DNA from: Candidatus Hydrogenedentota bacterium
GTDB lineage: Bacteria > UBA8481 > J006
DNA: 35,201 bases
Direction: 5' to 3'
NCBI GenBank assembly: GCA_003697085.1
Contig: RFFU01000092.1
Coordinates: 1 to 35,201 of the forward strand
The number at the start of each line of letters is the position of its first letter. Position 1 is the first letter of the stretch. Below, piece by piece: positions 25,425-32,897 of the stretch. A program made the translations under genes and the position numbers. The notes beneath the pieces are model-generated. The model did no database searches, was not told where the DNA came from, and was given only the letters and a program-made list of their open reading frames with translations.

Positions 25425-26426
25425 ATGACGATGGATGTACGATTGATCACAAAGGGATTGGAGACGCCGTGGCGCGTCGAGGTGGACGAAGAGAGCCGGA
25501 CGCCGACGTTCGGGAGGTTTTCGGTACGCCCCTTGGAGAAGGGGTTCGGGCACACATTGGGGAATGCCCTGCGCCGCGTTCTGCTCTCCGCGATCCCCGG
25601 CGCGGCCGTCACGGCCGTGAGGATCGAGGGGGTACCGCACGAGTTCTCCGTGATTCCTGGGGTCATCGAGGACGTTGCGGAGATCGTCCTCAATCTCAAA
25701 TCGTTGCGTTTCCGCATCAAGGGAAGCGGAGTCCGCCAGGTCCATCTGAGTGCGACGGGAAACGGGAAGGTAAAGGCGTCGCAATTGGCGCTTCCGGACG
25801 ATGTCGAGATAATGAATCCGGATCAGGTGATTGCCACGATCGAACAGCCGGACGCCTCATTGGAGATGGATCTGACGGTTCGTACGGGACGCGGTTTCGT
25901 TCCGGCGGAGGAACATTCGGTGGAGAAGGAGATCGGCGTTATTCCAATCGACGCTCTCTTTTCACCCGTCCGCCGCGTTTCCTATCGGGTCGAACCGACG
26001 CGGGTTCGCCAACGAACCGATTACGACAAATTGATCATCGAGGTTCAGACGGACGGGATCGTCGATCCCGAGGACGCAATCGGATACGCGGCTCGAATCC
26101 TGACCGATTACCTGCGCATCTTCATCACGTTTGAGGAAAGCGGGGCGGAGGAGGAGACGGAGGAGTCAAAGGAAGACGAGCGGATGCGCAAACTCCTGGC
26201 GACGCCCGTCGAGGAGTTGGAACTCTCGGTTCGTTCTTCGAACTGTCTCAAGGCCGCCAATCTCAAGACGTTGGGAGAATTGGTCATTCGCACGGATCAA
26301 GAGATGCTCAAGTATCGAAATTTCGGAAAGAAGTCGCTTCAAGAGATTAAGGAAAAATTGCAGGAATACGGTTTGACTCTGGGAATGAAGGACAAAATCC
26401 ATCTGACGGGGAGTCGGGAGGCGTAG
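25425..26426 (+). CDS. rpoA: DNA-directed RNA polymerase subunit alpha
   Basis: The alpha dimer scaffolds RNA polymerase assembly and its C-terminal domain binds UP elements and activators. The 333-residue protein has the N-terminal domain with RPLEKGFGHTLGNALRRVLL and IEGVPHEFSVIPGVIEDVAE, then an acidic linker at about residues 230-250 (EEETEESKEDE). The alpha-CTD follows, with LELSVRSSNCLKAANLKTLG and KYRNFGKKSLQEIKEKL. GGAGGAG precedes ATG 25425; ATG 25431 is an alternative. It sits between rpsD and rplQ. Confidence 0.97.
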   Translation: MTMDVRLITKGLETPWRVEVDEESRTPTFGRFSVRPLEKGFGHTLGNALRRVLLSAIPGAAVTAVRIEGVPHEFSVIPGVIEDVAEIVLNLKSLRFRIKGSGVRQVHLSATGNGKVKASQLALPDDVEIMNPDQVIATIEQPDASLEMDLTVRTGRGFVPAEEHSVEKEIGVIPIDALFSPVRRVSYRVEPTRVRQRTDYDKLIIEVQTDGIVDPEDAIGYAARILTDYLRIFITFEESGAEEETEESKEDERMRKLLATPVEELELSVRSSNCLKAANLKTLGELVIRTDQEMLKYRNFGKKSLQEIKEKLQEYGLTLGMKDKIHLTGSREA

Positions 26427-26430
26427 GGGT

Positions 26431-26817
26431 ATGAAACACCGCATCAAACACCGTAAACTCAATCGCTTGGTGCGTGAACGGAAAGCCTTGATGAAGGGTC
26501 TTGCGATTCGCTTGATCGAGAAGGGGCGGGTGAGGACGACGGTGGCGCGTGCAAAGGAACTGCGAAAGTTCGTGGAGCCGTTGGTAACGCGGGCGAAGGT
26601 GGATACCGTGGCGAATCGTCGTCTTGTCGCATCTCGTTTGCCCCACAAACCCTCCGTACGGAAACTCTTCGAGGACTACGGTGCGAAACGTTTTTCGGAC
26701 CGTCCTGGCGGATATCTTCGTGTGATCAAGATCAGCGGATTTCGGACCGGCGACGCGGCGAGGATGGCTGAGGTTCGTTGGTCCGACCGGCGCCCGGGCG
26801 CCTCCTCCCGCGGATAG
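26431..26817 (+). CDS. rplQ: 50S ribosomal protein L17
   Basis: L17 lies near the tunnel exit. The 128-residue product has MKHRIKHRKLNRLVRERKAL, the helix AIRLIEKGRVRTTVARAKEL and FVEPLVTRAKVD, then SVRKLFEDYGAKRFSDRPGG, YLRVIKISGFRTGDAARMAE, and a short Arg/Pro tail. It is the last gene of the continuous ribosomal run, 4 bases after rpoA. A hairpin lies directly after its stop, before alr. Confidence 0.96.
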   Translation: MKHRIKHRKLNRLVRERKALMKGLAIRLIEKGRVRTTVARAKELRKFVEPLVTRAKVDTVANRRLVASRLPHKPSVRKLFEDYGAKRFSDRPGGYLRVIKISGFRTGDAARMAEVRWSDRRPGASSRG

Positions 26818-26824
26818 GTCTCTC

Positions 26825-26847
26825 TTCCGCGGTCCTGATCCGCGGAG
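26825..26847 (+). other. GC-rich hairpin between rplQ and alr
   Basis: TTCCGCGG (26825-26832) pairs with CCGCGGAG (26840-26847) around a 7-base loop; the outermost pair is G-U. It begins 7 bases after the rplQ stop and ends 27 bases before the alr start. No T-tract follows, so it is not a standard intrinsic terminator. It marks the end of the ribosomal block and might act as a partial terminator or as a 3'-end stabiliser. Confidence 0.5.
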
Positions 26848-26874
26848 ATCGCTGCCGAGGGAAAGGCGTACGGG

Positions 26875-28029
26875 GTGGCGATTCTAACGGCCGAGGCTCA
26901 CCTCGAGCGCGCAACGTGGCTTGAAATCGACGCGGACGCCCTCGAACACAACATCGCCGTGTGGAGGCGTCTGATCCGCTCCCGTTTTATGGCTGTCATC
27001 AAGGGAAATGCTTACGGGCACGGAGCGATGGGGGTCGCCCGTTTTTGTGAGCAGGGCGGTGTCGATTGGTTCGGTGTGGCGACGCCGTGCGAGGGAGAAA
27101 ACCTTCGCGCCGTGGGGATCGAAAAGCCGATCCTCGTCCTCAGCCCTACAGTTCCCGCCCAGGCCGGTTCGCTGGTCGCCGGACGGATGTCCTGCGCTGT
27201 TACCACAATTGAAATGGTGCGGGCTCTTGAAGGGACCGGCGCCGGAGTTCATCTCAAGGTGAACACGGGAATGAACAGAAGCGGGCTGGAGCCGGAGGAT
27301 GTGCCGGGGTTTCTCCGGGCCGCTCGATCGGTTCCCGGTGTTCGGATTGAAGGAATCTTTTCCCACTTCCATTCCGCCGACGCGATTGACCGCCTCAGCG
27401 CCTATCGGCAGTTCGAGGTCTTTACAAGGCTTTTGCGGGGGTTGGAAGAGGAAGGACTTCGGCCGCCGTTGGCTCACATCGCAAATTCCGCCGCCGCGAT
27501 CGATATGCCGGAAACCGCTCTCGATATGGTCCGCATCGGCATCGGGCTCTACGGACTCTACCCTTCCGAAAACGTCTCACGCCATCCGAATGTACGACCG
27601 ATCCTTTCTTGGAAGGCGAGAGTCGTGGAGGTTCGGAGGCTGAAGCCGGGAGACGCCGTTTCCTACGGAGCGACCTTCGTGGCCGAAAGGCCGACAACTG
27701 TTGCCTTGCTTCCCGTCGGATACGCCGACGGCTTTCGTCGGATTCTCTCGAACAAAGCCGATGTCCTGATCCGCGGACGGCGTTGTCGTGTCGCCGGCCG
27801 GGTCTGCATGGACCTCACGGTTATCGATTGTGGAGACCTTCCGGTTGAGATCGGAGACGAGGCGGTGTTGATCGGCCGGCAGGGAGAGGAAGAGATTACG
27901 GCCGAGGAAATGGCGGGGTGGCAGAACACGATCAATTATGAAGTCGTGACGCAGATTCGCGAGCGTGTCCCAAGGCGGATCGTCCGCGGCGCTTCTCGAA
28001 TGGAGGTATGCACACCGTCCGATGGATGA
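26875..28029 (+). CDS. alr: Alanine racemase
   Basis: This PLP enzyme interconverts L- and D-alanine, supplying D-Ala for peptidoglycan. The 384-residue product has the PLP-lysine motif AVIKGNAYGHG (Lys43) near the N-terminus of the TIM barrel, the substrate-side SHFHSADAID and HIANSAAAIDMPE blocks, RIGIGLYGLYPS, and the second catalytic residue Tyr264 in VSYGATF followed by LLPVGYADGF and GRVCMDLTVIDCGD. The start is GTG 26875, with AGGGAAAGG a little upstream; its spacing is loose. Its 3' end overlaps thiL by 8 bases. Confidence 0.95.
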   Translation: MAILTAEAHLERATWLEIDADALEHNIAVWRRLIRSRFMAVIKGNAYGHGAMGVARFCEQGGVDWFGVATPCEGENLRAVGIEKPILVLSPTVPAQAGSLVAGRMSCAVTTIEMVRALEGTGAGVHLKVNTGMNRSGLEPEDVPGFLRAARSVPGVRIEGIFSHFHSADAIDRLSAYRQFEVFTRLLRGLEEEGLRPPLAHIANSAAAIDMPETALDMVRIGIGLYGLYPSENVSRHPNVRPILSWKARVVEVRRLKPGDAVSYGATFVAERPTTVALLPVGYADGFRRILSNKADVLIRGRRCRVAGRVCMDLTVIDCGDLPVEIGDEAVLIGRQGEEEITAEEMAGWQNTINYEVVTQIRERVPRRIVRGASRMEVCTPSDG

Positions 28030-28891
28030 GTGGGAAGTGATTGCGCGGGCGCGGGAACGCTTTCCCGTCCGCGGAGGATCTCGCGTTATCGGAATCGGCG
28101 ATGATGCGGCCGTTGTCGGAGAAAGGCTTCTTTCCACGGAACTCTTCGTTGAAGGAGTTCATTTCGACCGCGGGTGGATGAATTGGGATACGATCGGACG
28201 CCGGTGCACCGAGATTGTGCTTTCCGATATCGCCGCGATGGGGGGGACGGTCGACGGCTTGCTCGTCGGTTTCAGCGGCACTCTGGGCTCGGATGAAATC
28301 AATCTGCTCCTGGACGGGATCTCTTCCGCAGAAGTACCCGTCCTGGGAGGTGATACCGTGGGGGGTGGGGGAGAATGCGGGGTGGTTTTGGCAATGACGG
28401 TCTTGGGAAACGCGAAACGGCCGGTTCTGAGAAAGGGAGCCCAGGCCGGAGACGTTGTCTATGTATCGGGAGCACTCGGGGGTGTCCTGGCGGGTCAGAA
28501 ACTTCTGGAAAGGGGAAGACGGGATTCCCCTCTGGTCGAACGTTTTTTGGCGCCTCGGGCACGCCTCGATTTGGCGTCTTTCTGGGGGCGGTCCGCCTCG
28601 GCCATGATCGATATCTCGGACGGTCTCTCCTCGGAACTCTGGCATATCGCCGGCGACTCCCGTGTACGAATCGAGATCGAAAGCGTGCGGATACCGATCT
28701 TCGAGGGGGTCGAGACGGTTTTCGAGAACCCGATCGAGGCCGCGCTTTCCTCGGGAGAAGAACTGGAACTGCTTGCCACGGCTCCGGTCCCCCTGCTCGA
28801 GGGGAAGGAGATCGGTTGCGTGAAGGAAGGGGAGGGGGTCTTTCTCGATGGAACGCTGTTGCGCCGAAGCGGATTTACCCATCGGTGGTGA
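28022..28891 (+). CDS. thiL: Thiamine-monophosphate kinase
   Basis: ThiL phosphorylates thiamine monophosphate to thiamine diphosphate. The product has the AIR-synthase-like fold: VIGIGDDAAVV (Mg-binding Asp pair), VEGVHFDRGWMNWDTIGRRC, LSDIAAMGG, VPVLGGDTVGG, DVVYVSGALGG and MIDISDGLSSELWHI. From ATG 28022 it has 289 residues, at the short end for the family, with a compact C-terminus. The frame is open back to GTG 27965 inside alr. The Shine-Dalgarno is weak. The stop overlaps the GTG codons ahead of tsaE. Confidence 0.92.
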   Translation: MDEWEVIARARERFPVRGGSRVIGIGDDAAVVGERLLSTELFVEGVHFDRGWMNWDTIGRRCTEIVLSDIAAMGGTVDGLLVGFSGTLGSDEINLLLDGISSAEVPVLGGDTVGGGGECGVVLAMTVLGNAKRPVLRKGAQAGDVVYVSGALGGVLAGQKLLERGRRDSPLVERFLAPRARLDLASFWGRSASAMIDISDGLSSELWHIAGDSRVRIEIESVRIPIFEGVETVFENPIEAALSSGEELELLATAPVPLLEGKEIGCVKEGEGVFLDGTLLRRSGFTHRW

Positions 28892-28896
28892 ACTTG

Positions 28897-29373
28897 ATGG
28901 ACTGGTGCGCGCCGGCAGGCGGCCTGGAGGAGCGGCTTCGTTCTCCGGAAGAAACGCGGAATTGGGGAGAGCGATTTGGTGCATCGTTGAAGGGGGGAGA
29001 ATTGATTCTGCTTTGCGGGGAACTCGGTTCGGGAAAGACCGTTCTTGTGAAAGGAATCGCAAAAGGGTTGGGAGTTACCGATCCGGTGACGTCTCCCACG
29101 TTCCTTCTCCAAAAGATTTATGAGGGGCGCCTTCCGCTCTTGCACATCGATCTCTATCGTTTGGAAGCGGGCGAGATGTGGGAATTGGAGATCGACGAGT
29201 GGCGCGCCAGGGGGGCTGTTGTCTGTGTGGAGTGGGGGAACCGTTTGAGTAATCCCGCGGAGCCGGTTTTTTGGATCGATCTGGAGATCCTTCCGGAATG
29301 TCCGGAAGAGCGCCGACTGAGATTCCGGGGATCGGTGCAGGGAGGTGAGCGGGAGGAAGAGACGAGGACGTGA
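28897..29373 (+). CDS. tsaE: tRNA t6A biosynthesis ATPase TsaE
   Basis: TsaE is the P-loop ATPase that works with TsaB and TsaD to make N6-threonylcarbamoyladenosine at position 37 of ANN-decoding tRNAs. The 158-residue product has the P-loop GELGSGKTVL (about residues 41-50), SPTFLLQKIYEG, HIDLYRLEAGE and the late VEWGNRL motif. ATG 28897 follows GGTGGTGA. GTG 28885 and 28888, overlapping the thiL stop, are alternatives. The end overlaps tsaB by four bases. Confidence 0.93.
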   Translation: MDWCAPAGGLEERLRSPEETRNWGERFGASLKGGELILLCGELGSGKTVLVKGIAKGLGVTDPVTSPTFLLQKIYEGRLPLLHIDLYRLEAGEMWELEIDEWRARGAVVCVEWGNRLSNPAEPVFWIDLEILPECPEERRLRFRGSVQGGEREEETRT

Positions 29374-30017
29374 GGAGAGAAAGACTTCTTTTGGCGATCG
29401 ATACAGTGAGTCCGGCGACGGAAGTTCGTCTCTTAGGGAACGGCGGAATCCGGGAACGAGTTGTGGGAGAGGAGGGCGGGGGAGTCTTTTCGAGGCGGGG
29501 GAAGGATGTCGCACCGCTTGTTGCGGATTTGCTTCGGCGTTCGGGGCTCGAATTGACAGAGATCGCCGGGGTTGCCGTGACCATCGGACCGGGGTCTTAT
29601 ACGGGGATTCGTGTCGGGGTCGCCGCCGTTCAAGGTCTTTTTTTCGGGACGGATGTCTCGGTTTACCCGCTTTCCACCTTCGCCCTCTTGGAGGAGGTTT
29701 TGGAGCGTGAGAAGGCCGGCGAGGGAACGGTGGCGGTTCAAACGCGGAGAAATGAGTGGGCCGTTCGAAAGGAAGGGCAAGTTAAGATTATAGAAGGCGG
29801 AGAGTGGAGCCGGGAATTGAGGGAACCCGTGGCGGTACTCGGAACTGTTCCCGAGCATTTTTCTGGACGGTGGTTTTCTGGAAACAATCGGTTGCTCGAC
29901 GGTGTCGGGAGGGTGATTGAGTCAAGAGCGCTTCTTCCGAGCAAGGCGGCGGAACTTGAGCCGTGGTATGTGGGAGACTGTTATGCTATTTCGCGCCGGC
30001 TGGGTGAGGAGCGATGA
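29370..30017 (+). CDS. tsaB: tRNA threonylcarbamoyladenosine biosynthesis protein TsaB
   Basis: TsaB is the inactive ASKHA-fold partner that dimerises with TsaD in t6A synthesis. The 215-residue product opens LLLAIDTVSPATEVRLLG. It has VAVTIGPGSYTGIRVGVAAV, the hallmark TsaB signature (about residues 68-87), then a VYPLSTFALLEEV segment. The C-terminal half is divergent, as usual for this family. It starts at GTG 29370 overlapping tsaE (GTGA) and overlaps rimI by four bases. tsaD is not in the window. Confidence 0.93.
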   Translation: MRRERLLLAIDTVSPATEVRLLGNGGIRERVVGEEGGGVFSRRGKDVAPLVADLLRRSGLELTEIAGVAVTIGPGSYTGIRVGVAAVQGLFFGTDVSVYPLSTFALLEEVLEREKAGEGTVAVQTRRNEWAVRKEGQVKIIEGGEWSRELREPVAVLGTVPEHFSGRWFSGNNRLLDGVGRVIESRALLPSKAAELEPWYVGDCYAISRRLGEER

Positions 30018-30487
30018 AAGGGCGCGAGGATCGAGTGAAGTTACGGCGGCTCCAGGAAAGGGATCTCGACACGGTTCTGGAGATTGAACGTGAGAGTTTT
30101 CCTCATCCGTGGAGAAAGAAGATGTTTGAGGAAGAATTGCGGAATCCTTTGAGTCTCTGTTTTGGTGCGGAGTCGGACGGACGTTTGGTGGGCTTTCTTT
30201 TCTCCTGGAGCATCTTCGAAGATCTCCATATAAACAACATCGCGGTTCTCCCTCGGTACCGCCGGCGCGGCATCGGAAGGAGGTTATTGCAGGAAGCGAT
30301 GGAGAGGGCGAGAGTATTGGGAGCCCGGAACGTGCTTCTGGAGGTGCGGCGTTCGAATGCCGCAGCCGCGCGTTTCTATGAACGGTTGGGTTTCCGGGAG
30401 GTTGGAGTCAGGAAGGGATATTATTCGGATACCGGGGAGGATGCTCGCCTTCTCTTTCGCAAGATTCAACCGGTTTCGGGCTTTTAA
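30014..30487 (+). CDS. rimI: Ribosomal protein N-alpha-acetyltransferase RimI-like (GNAT)
   Basis: RimI is a GNAT-fold enzyme that acetylates the N-terminus of S18 in E. coli. The 157-residue product has the N-terminal helix ERDLDTVLEIERESFPHPW, HINNIAVLPRYRRRGIGRRL with the acetyl-CoA motif RRRGIG, and VLLEVRRSNAAAARFYERLG, then FREVGVRKGYY, the family's conserved C-terminal block. It is the last gene of the alr-thiL-tsaE-tsaB-rimI run; the tsaE-tsaB-rimI linkage is widespread. The substrate is inferred from family. Confidence 0.93.
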   Translation: MKGREDRVKLRRLQERDLDTVLEIERESFPHPWRKKMFEEELRNPLSLCFGAESDGRLVGFLFSWSIFEDLHINNIAVLPRYRRRGIGRRLLQEAMERARVLGARNVLLEVRRSNAAAARFYERLGFREVGVRKGYYSDTGEDARLLFRKIQPVSGF

Positions 30488-30505
30488 TTCGCGGAAGGAC
30501 CAAAA

Positions 30506-30583
30506 TGGGGTGGATAACGGGGATCGAACCCGCAACCTCCGGTTCCACAGACCGGCGCTCTGACCAGTTGAGCTATATCCACC
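30506..30583 (-). tRNA. tRNA-His (anticodon GTG)
   Basis: Read on the minus strand it folds as a complete cloverleaf. The 7-bp acceptor stem pairs GTGGATA with TATCCAC, the D-arm contains AGCTCAACTGGTCAGAGC, and the anticodon stem CCGGT/ACCGG closes the loop CTGTGGA with anticodon GTG. The T-arm is CGGGTTCGATCCCCG. The histidine identity pair is visible: an extra G(-1) at 30583 opposite C73 at 30509. The CCA end is encoded (30506-30508). It lies antisense to the flanking genes, 18 bases after rimI. Confidence 0.97.
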
Positions 30584-30595
30584 GCGACAAGGGAA

Positions 30596-30624
30596 ATTTT
30601 ATATTTTGGGAGGGGGGGTGGCAA
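30596..30624 (-). promoter_or_regulatory. Promoter of tRNA-His
   Basis: On the minus strand TTGCCA (30624-30619) is followed after 17 bases by TAAAAT (30601-30596), five of six matches for both sigma-70 hexamers. Transcription would begin near 30589, a few bases before the tRNA 5' end. The spacer includes a C7 run. Confidence 0.65.
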
Positions 30625-30727
30625 CAGGAAGATTTCCCGGCGCCTTTCGGGGAGCCGAACCGTCCACGGGGGTGCACGGTAAATTGTTGGCAGGATCAAG
30701 TTCAGGTAAACAGGCATTTCAGGGAGC

Positions 30728-30764
30728 GCAGGCCCGCCTGCTGGCTGGCAGGCTTCTTGCCTGC
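30728..30764. repeat. Paired palindrome: four GCAGGC/GCCTGC half-sites
   Basis: The order is GCAGGC (30728-30733), CC, GCCTGC (30736-30741), TGGCTG, GCAGGC (30748-30753), TTCTT, GCCTGC (30759-30764). Thus two 6-bp-stem hairpins sit back to back, and the outer halves can also pair. The layout recalls REP/BIME-type intergenic elements. An A-run follows on the plus strand, so it is not a plus-strand terminator. Confidence 0.7.
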
Positions 30765-31008
30765 AAAAACGGGCTCGTAGGGGGCGACCTTCCGCTCCTT
30801 CCGATCCTATACGGTGTTTCGCCCGGGAGTAGATTGACCCCATCCGTTCATAGGTGCCCATTTTTCGCCATGTACCCCTTCCATGGTTGTCGGGGGTGGA
30901 GAAGGGAATAGAATAAAGTTGATGGTGTTGATGCACGAACGGGTGTTGCCGTGAGATCGATAGGGACCGAGGAACAGGCGATGGAAGGAAGCAAAGGTTG
31001 AACGTGCG

Positions 31009-32559
31009 ATGAAGAAACTACCGATCGGGATACAGGATTTCCGGGAGTTGATCGACGGTGGTTACGTCTATGTGGATAAGACCGAATACCTCTATCGTCT
31101 GATTTCCGAGGGAAAGGTCTATTTCCTTTCACGACCGCGGCGGTTCGGGAAGTCGCTTCTGGTCTCAACGCTGGAGCAGATATTCAGAGGGAACCGGGGA
31201 CTTTTCGAAGGTCTGTATATCCACGACAAGATCGAGTGGCGGAAACATCCGGTGATCAAGTTGGACATGACGCAGTTGGCGTACGAGTCACCGGAAGGGT
31301 TGAAGCAGGCGCTGATGGACCATGTACGTTCGGTAGGCGAGGCATACGGTCTGGAGATATCTGGACGTTCGCCGAAGGACATCTTTGCCGCGCTCATCAA
31401 GGAATTGTCACGGACAGGGAAGGTTGCGTTGTTGATAGACGAATACGACAAACCGATCATCGGAGCGTTGACGAAGACGGAGGAATGCGCGGCGTATCGG
31501 GAGATATTGAAGGACTTCTACGGCGTGATCAAGGGGCTGGACGCGTATTTGAAGTTCGTGTTTTTGACGGGCGTGAGCAAGTTTTCGCGGACGAGTATCT
31601 TTTCGGATCTGAACAACCTCCGAGACATCACGATGGCCGAGGATTACAACGAGATATGCGGGTATCGCGAGGAGGACCTGGAGCGCTATTTTGACGGCTA
31701 TTTCGAACGTTTTGCGGAGAAGCACGGTGTCGGGAAGGAGGCGATTCTCGAACGCTTCCGTACCTGGTACAACGGTTACAGCTGGAACGGAGGAGAGCGG
31801 CTCTACAATCCCTTCTCGACGTTGAATGCTTTGGCCGACAGGCAGTTCCGCAACTACTGGTTCGAGACGGGGACGCCGACGTTTCTGATCAATCTGATGC
31901 GGGAGAAGAGATACGACCTGACGAGGTTGGAGGATCTGCTTTTGATCGAATCGGGATTCAGCAAATTCGAGATCGAAGACATCGCGGTGGAGGCGCTGCT
32001 TTTCCAGACGGGGTATTTGACGATCCAAGAAGTCGTGGACAAGGGGGCGGAACGCTATTACCGCTTGGGTTATCCCAATTACGAAGTCGAGAGATCGTTG
32101 TTGGATCACCTGCTTGTGGGATACACGGAGACGCCGGGGATTCGCGACGGCCGGTTGTTGCTGCAACTCCGTGAGGCTTTGGAGTCCGGAAATCTCGAGG
32201 CGTTCTTTGCCGGTGTGGAGTCGTTCTTTGCAGGAATTCCGTATGCTATTTTCATCGCCCAGGAGTGGTATTTTGCCAGTATCGTTTACGCCGTGTTGGC
32301 GATCCTGGGACTGGAGGGCCGGTTCGAGATGTTGACGAACCGGGGGCGGTTGGACTGTGCGGTGGAGTTGGGAGAGCGGGTGTACATCTTCGGGTTCAAG
32401 TTGAATCAGGCTCCGGAAAAGGCTCTGGAGCAGATCAAGCAGAGAGGATACGCGGAGAAGTACCGCGCGAGCGGGAAGAGGATCACGCTCGTGGGAGTCG
32501 CCTTCGACGCGGAGAAGCGCAATGTCGGCGGATGGAAGGTGGAAGAAGAGAGAGCGTAG
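31009..32559 (+). CDS. AAA-ATPase-like / PDDEXK_9 domain protein with altered nuclease motif
   Basis: The 516-residue product matches, by memory, the AAA-ATPase_like (PF09820) plus PDDEXK_9 (PF08011) architecture, often multi-copy in bacterial genomes and of unknown role. The N-terminus is KKLPIGIQDFRELIDGGYVY with VDKTEYLYRLI. The Walker-like motif SRPRRFGKSLLVSTL lies at about 42-56 and the Walker B-like VALLIDEYDKPI near 142-153. The C-terminal nuclease-like block has GRLD (Asp449) and ALEQIKQRGYAEKY. The usual EFK triad residue is changed: the sequence reads YIFGFKL, with Gly462 (codon GGG, 32392-32394) where Glu is expected. The ATPase part looks intact, nuclease activity is doubtful. 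It stands alone between spacers. The start has only a weak binding site. Confidence 0.88.
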   Translation: MKKLPIGIQDFRELIDGGYVYVDKTEYLYRLISEGKVYFLSRPRRFGKSLLVSTLEQIFRGNRGLFEGLYIHDKIEWRKHPVIKLDMTQLAYESPEGLKQALMDHVRSVGEAYGLEISGRSPKDIFAALIKELSRTGKVALLIDEYDKPIIGALTKTEECAAYREILKDFYGVIKGLDAYLKFVFLTGVSKFSRTSIFSDLNNLRDITMAEDYNEICGYREEDLERYFDGYFERFAEKHGVGKEAILERFRTWYNGYSWNGGERLYNPFSTLNALADRQFRNYWFETGTPTFLINLMREKRYDLTRLEDLLLIESGFSKFEIEDIAVEALLFQTGYLTIQEVVDKGAERYYRLGYPNYEVERSLLDHLLVGYTETPGIRDGRLLLQLREALESGNLEAFFAGVESFFAGIPYAIFIAQEWYFASIVYAVLAILGLEGRFEMLTNRGRLDCAVELGERVYIFGFKLNQAPEKALEQIKQRGYAEKYRASGKRITLVGVAFDAEKRNVGGWKVEEERA

Positions 32560-32677
32560 GAGCGGAACGGAGCGGACGGAATCCCGACGGATACCGTGAT
32601 CAGGGCCTGACTGTCGCGGCCGTCCCTGCTGGGGAAAATCAAGAGGTGGTGGTCTTGACCGGGATGGAATAGAATAG

Positions 32678-32692
32678 CCCTTCAAGGAAGGG
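32678..32692 (+). other. Small hairpin before the Trm112-like gene
   Basis: CCCTTC (32678-32683) and GAAGGG (32687-32692) form a 6-bp stem with an AAG loop, followed by TGATTTTC. It lies 118 bases after the AAA-ATPase-like stop and 24 bases before the next ATG. It could be a weak terminator; the T-tract is short and interrupted. The rest of the 32560-32716 spacer shows nothing else. Confidence 0.35.
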
Positions 32693-32716
32693 TGATTTTC
32701 GAGGAGGAGGAAAGCG

Positions 32717-32896
32717 ATGATCGACAAGGAGCTGCTGGAGATTCTGGCCTGTCCGGCGTGTGATTCGCGTCCGCCGGTGGAGTTGGACGAAGCGGCCGCG
32801 CGGCTCGTCTGTACCGAATGTGGGCGGCGGTATCCGATCCGCGACGGAATTCCCGTGATGCTGGTGGATGAGGCCGAGGAGCCGGAAAAGAGATAG
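32717..32896 (+). CDS. Trm112-family (UPF0434/YcaR-like) small zinc-ribbon protein
   Basis: The 59-residue product begins MIDKELLEILACPACDSRPP and continues VCTECGRRYPIRDGIPVML, ending in an acidic tail. The two pairs CPAC and CTEC plus the YPIRDGIPVML block are the signature of the Trm112/UPF0434 family. Eukaryotic Trm112 activates methyltransferases; the bacterial small proteins have no firmly assigned role. A strong GAGGAGGAGG at 32701-32710 precedes ATG 32717. The TPR-protein start lies at or just before its stop, so they are probably cotranscribed. Confidence 0.9.
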   Translation: MIDKELLEILACPACDSRPPVELDEAAARLVCTECGRRYPIRDGIPVMLVDEAEEPEKR

Positions 32897-32897
32897 C

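Larger units (their letters stand above)
30584..31008. other. Spacer between tRNA-His and the AAA-ATPase-like gene
   Basis: These 425 bases hold the tRNA promoter and the paired-palindrome repeat at 30728-30764. The rest contains no recognisable coding sequence: open frames at 30606-30911 and 30484-30936 (minus) lack family patterns, and one runs across the tRNA. TTGACC at 30834-30839 has no clear -10. I see no direct repeat of the tRNA 3' end that would mark an integration site. Confidence 0.5.

Noticed and set aside
30506-31008. tRNA-His as an integration site for a mobile element carrying the AAA-ATPase-like gene
   Set aside because: No direct repeat of the tRNA 3' end and no integrase were seen.
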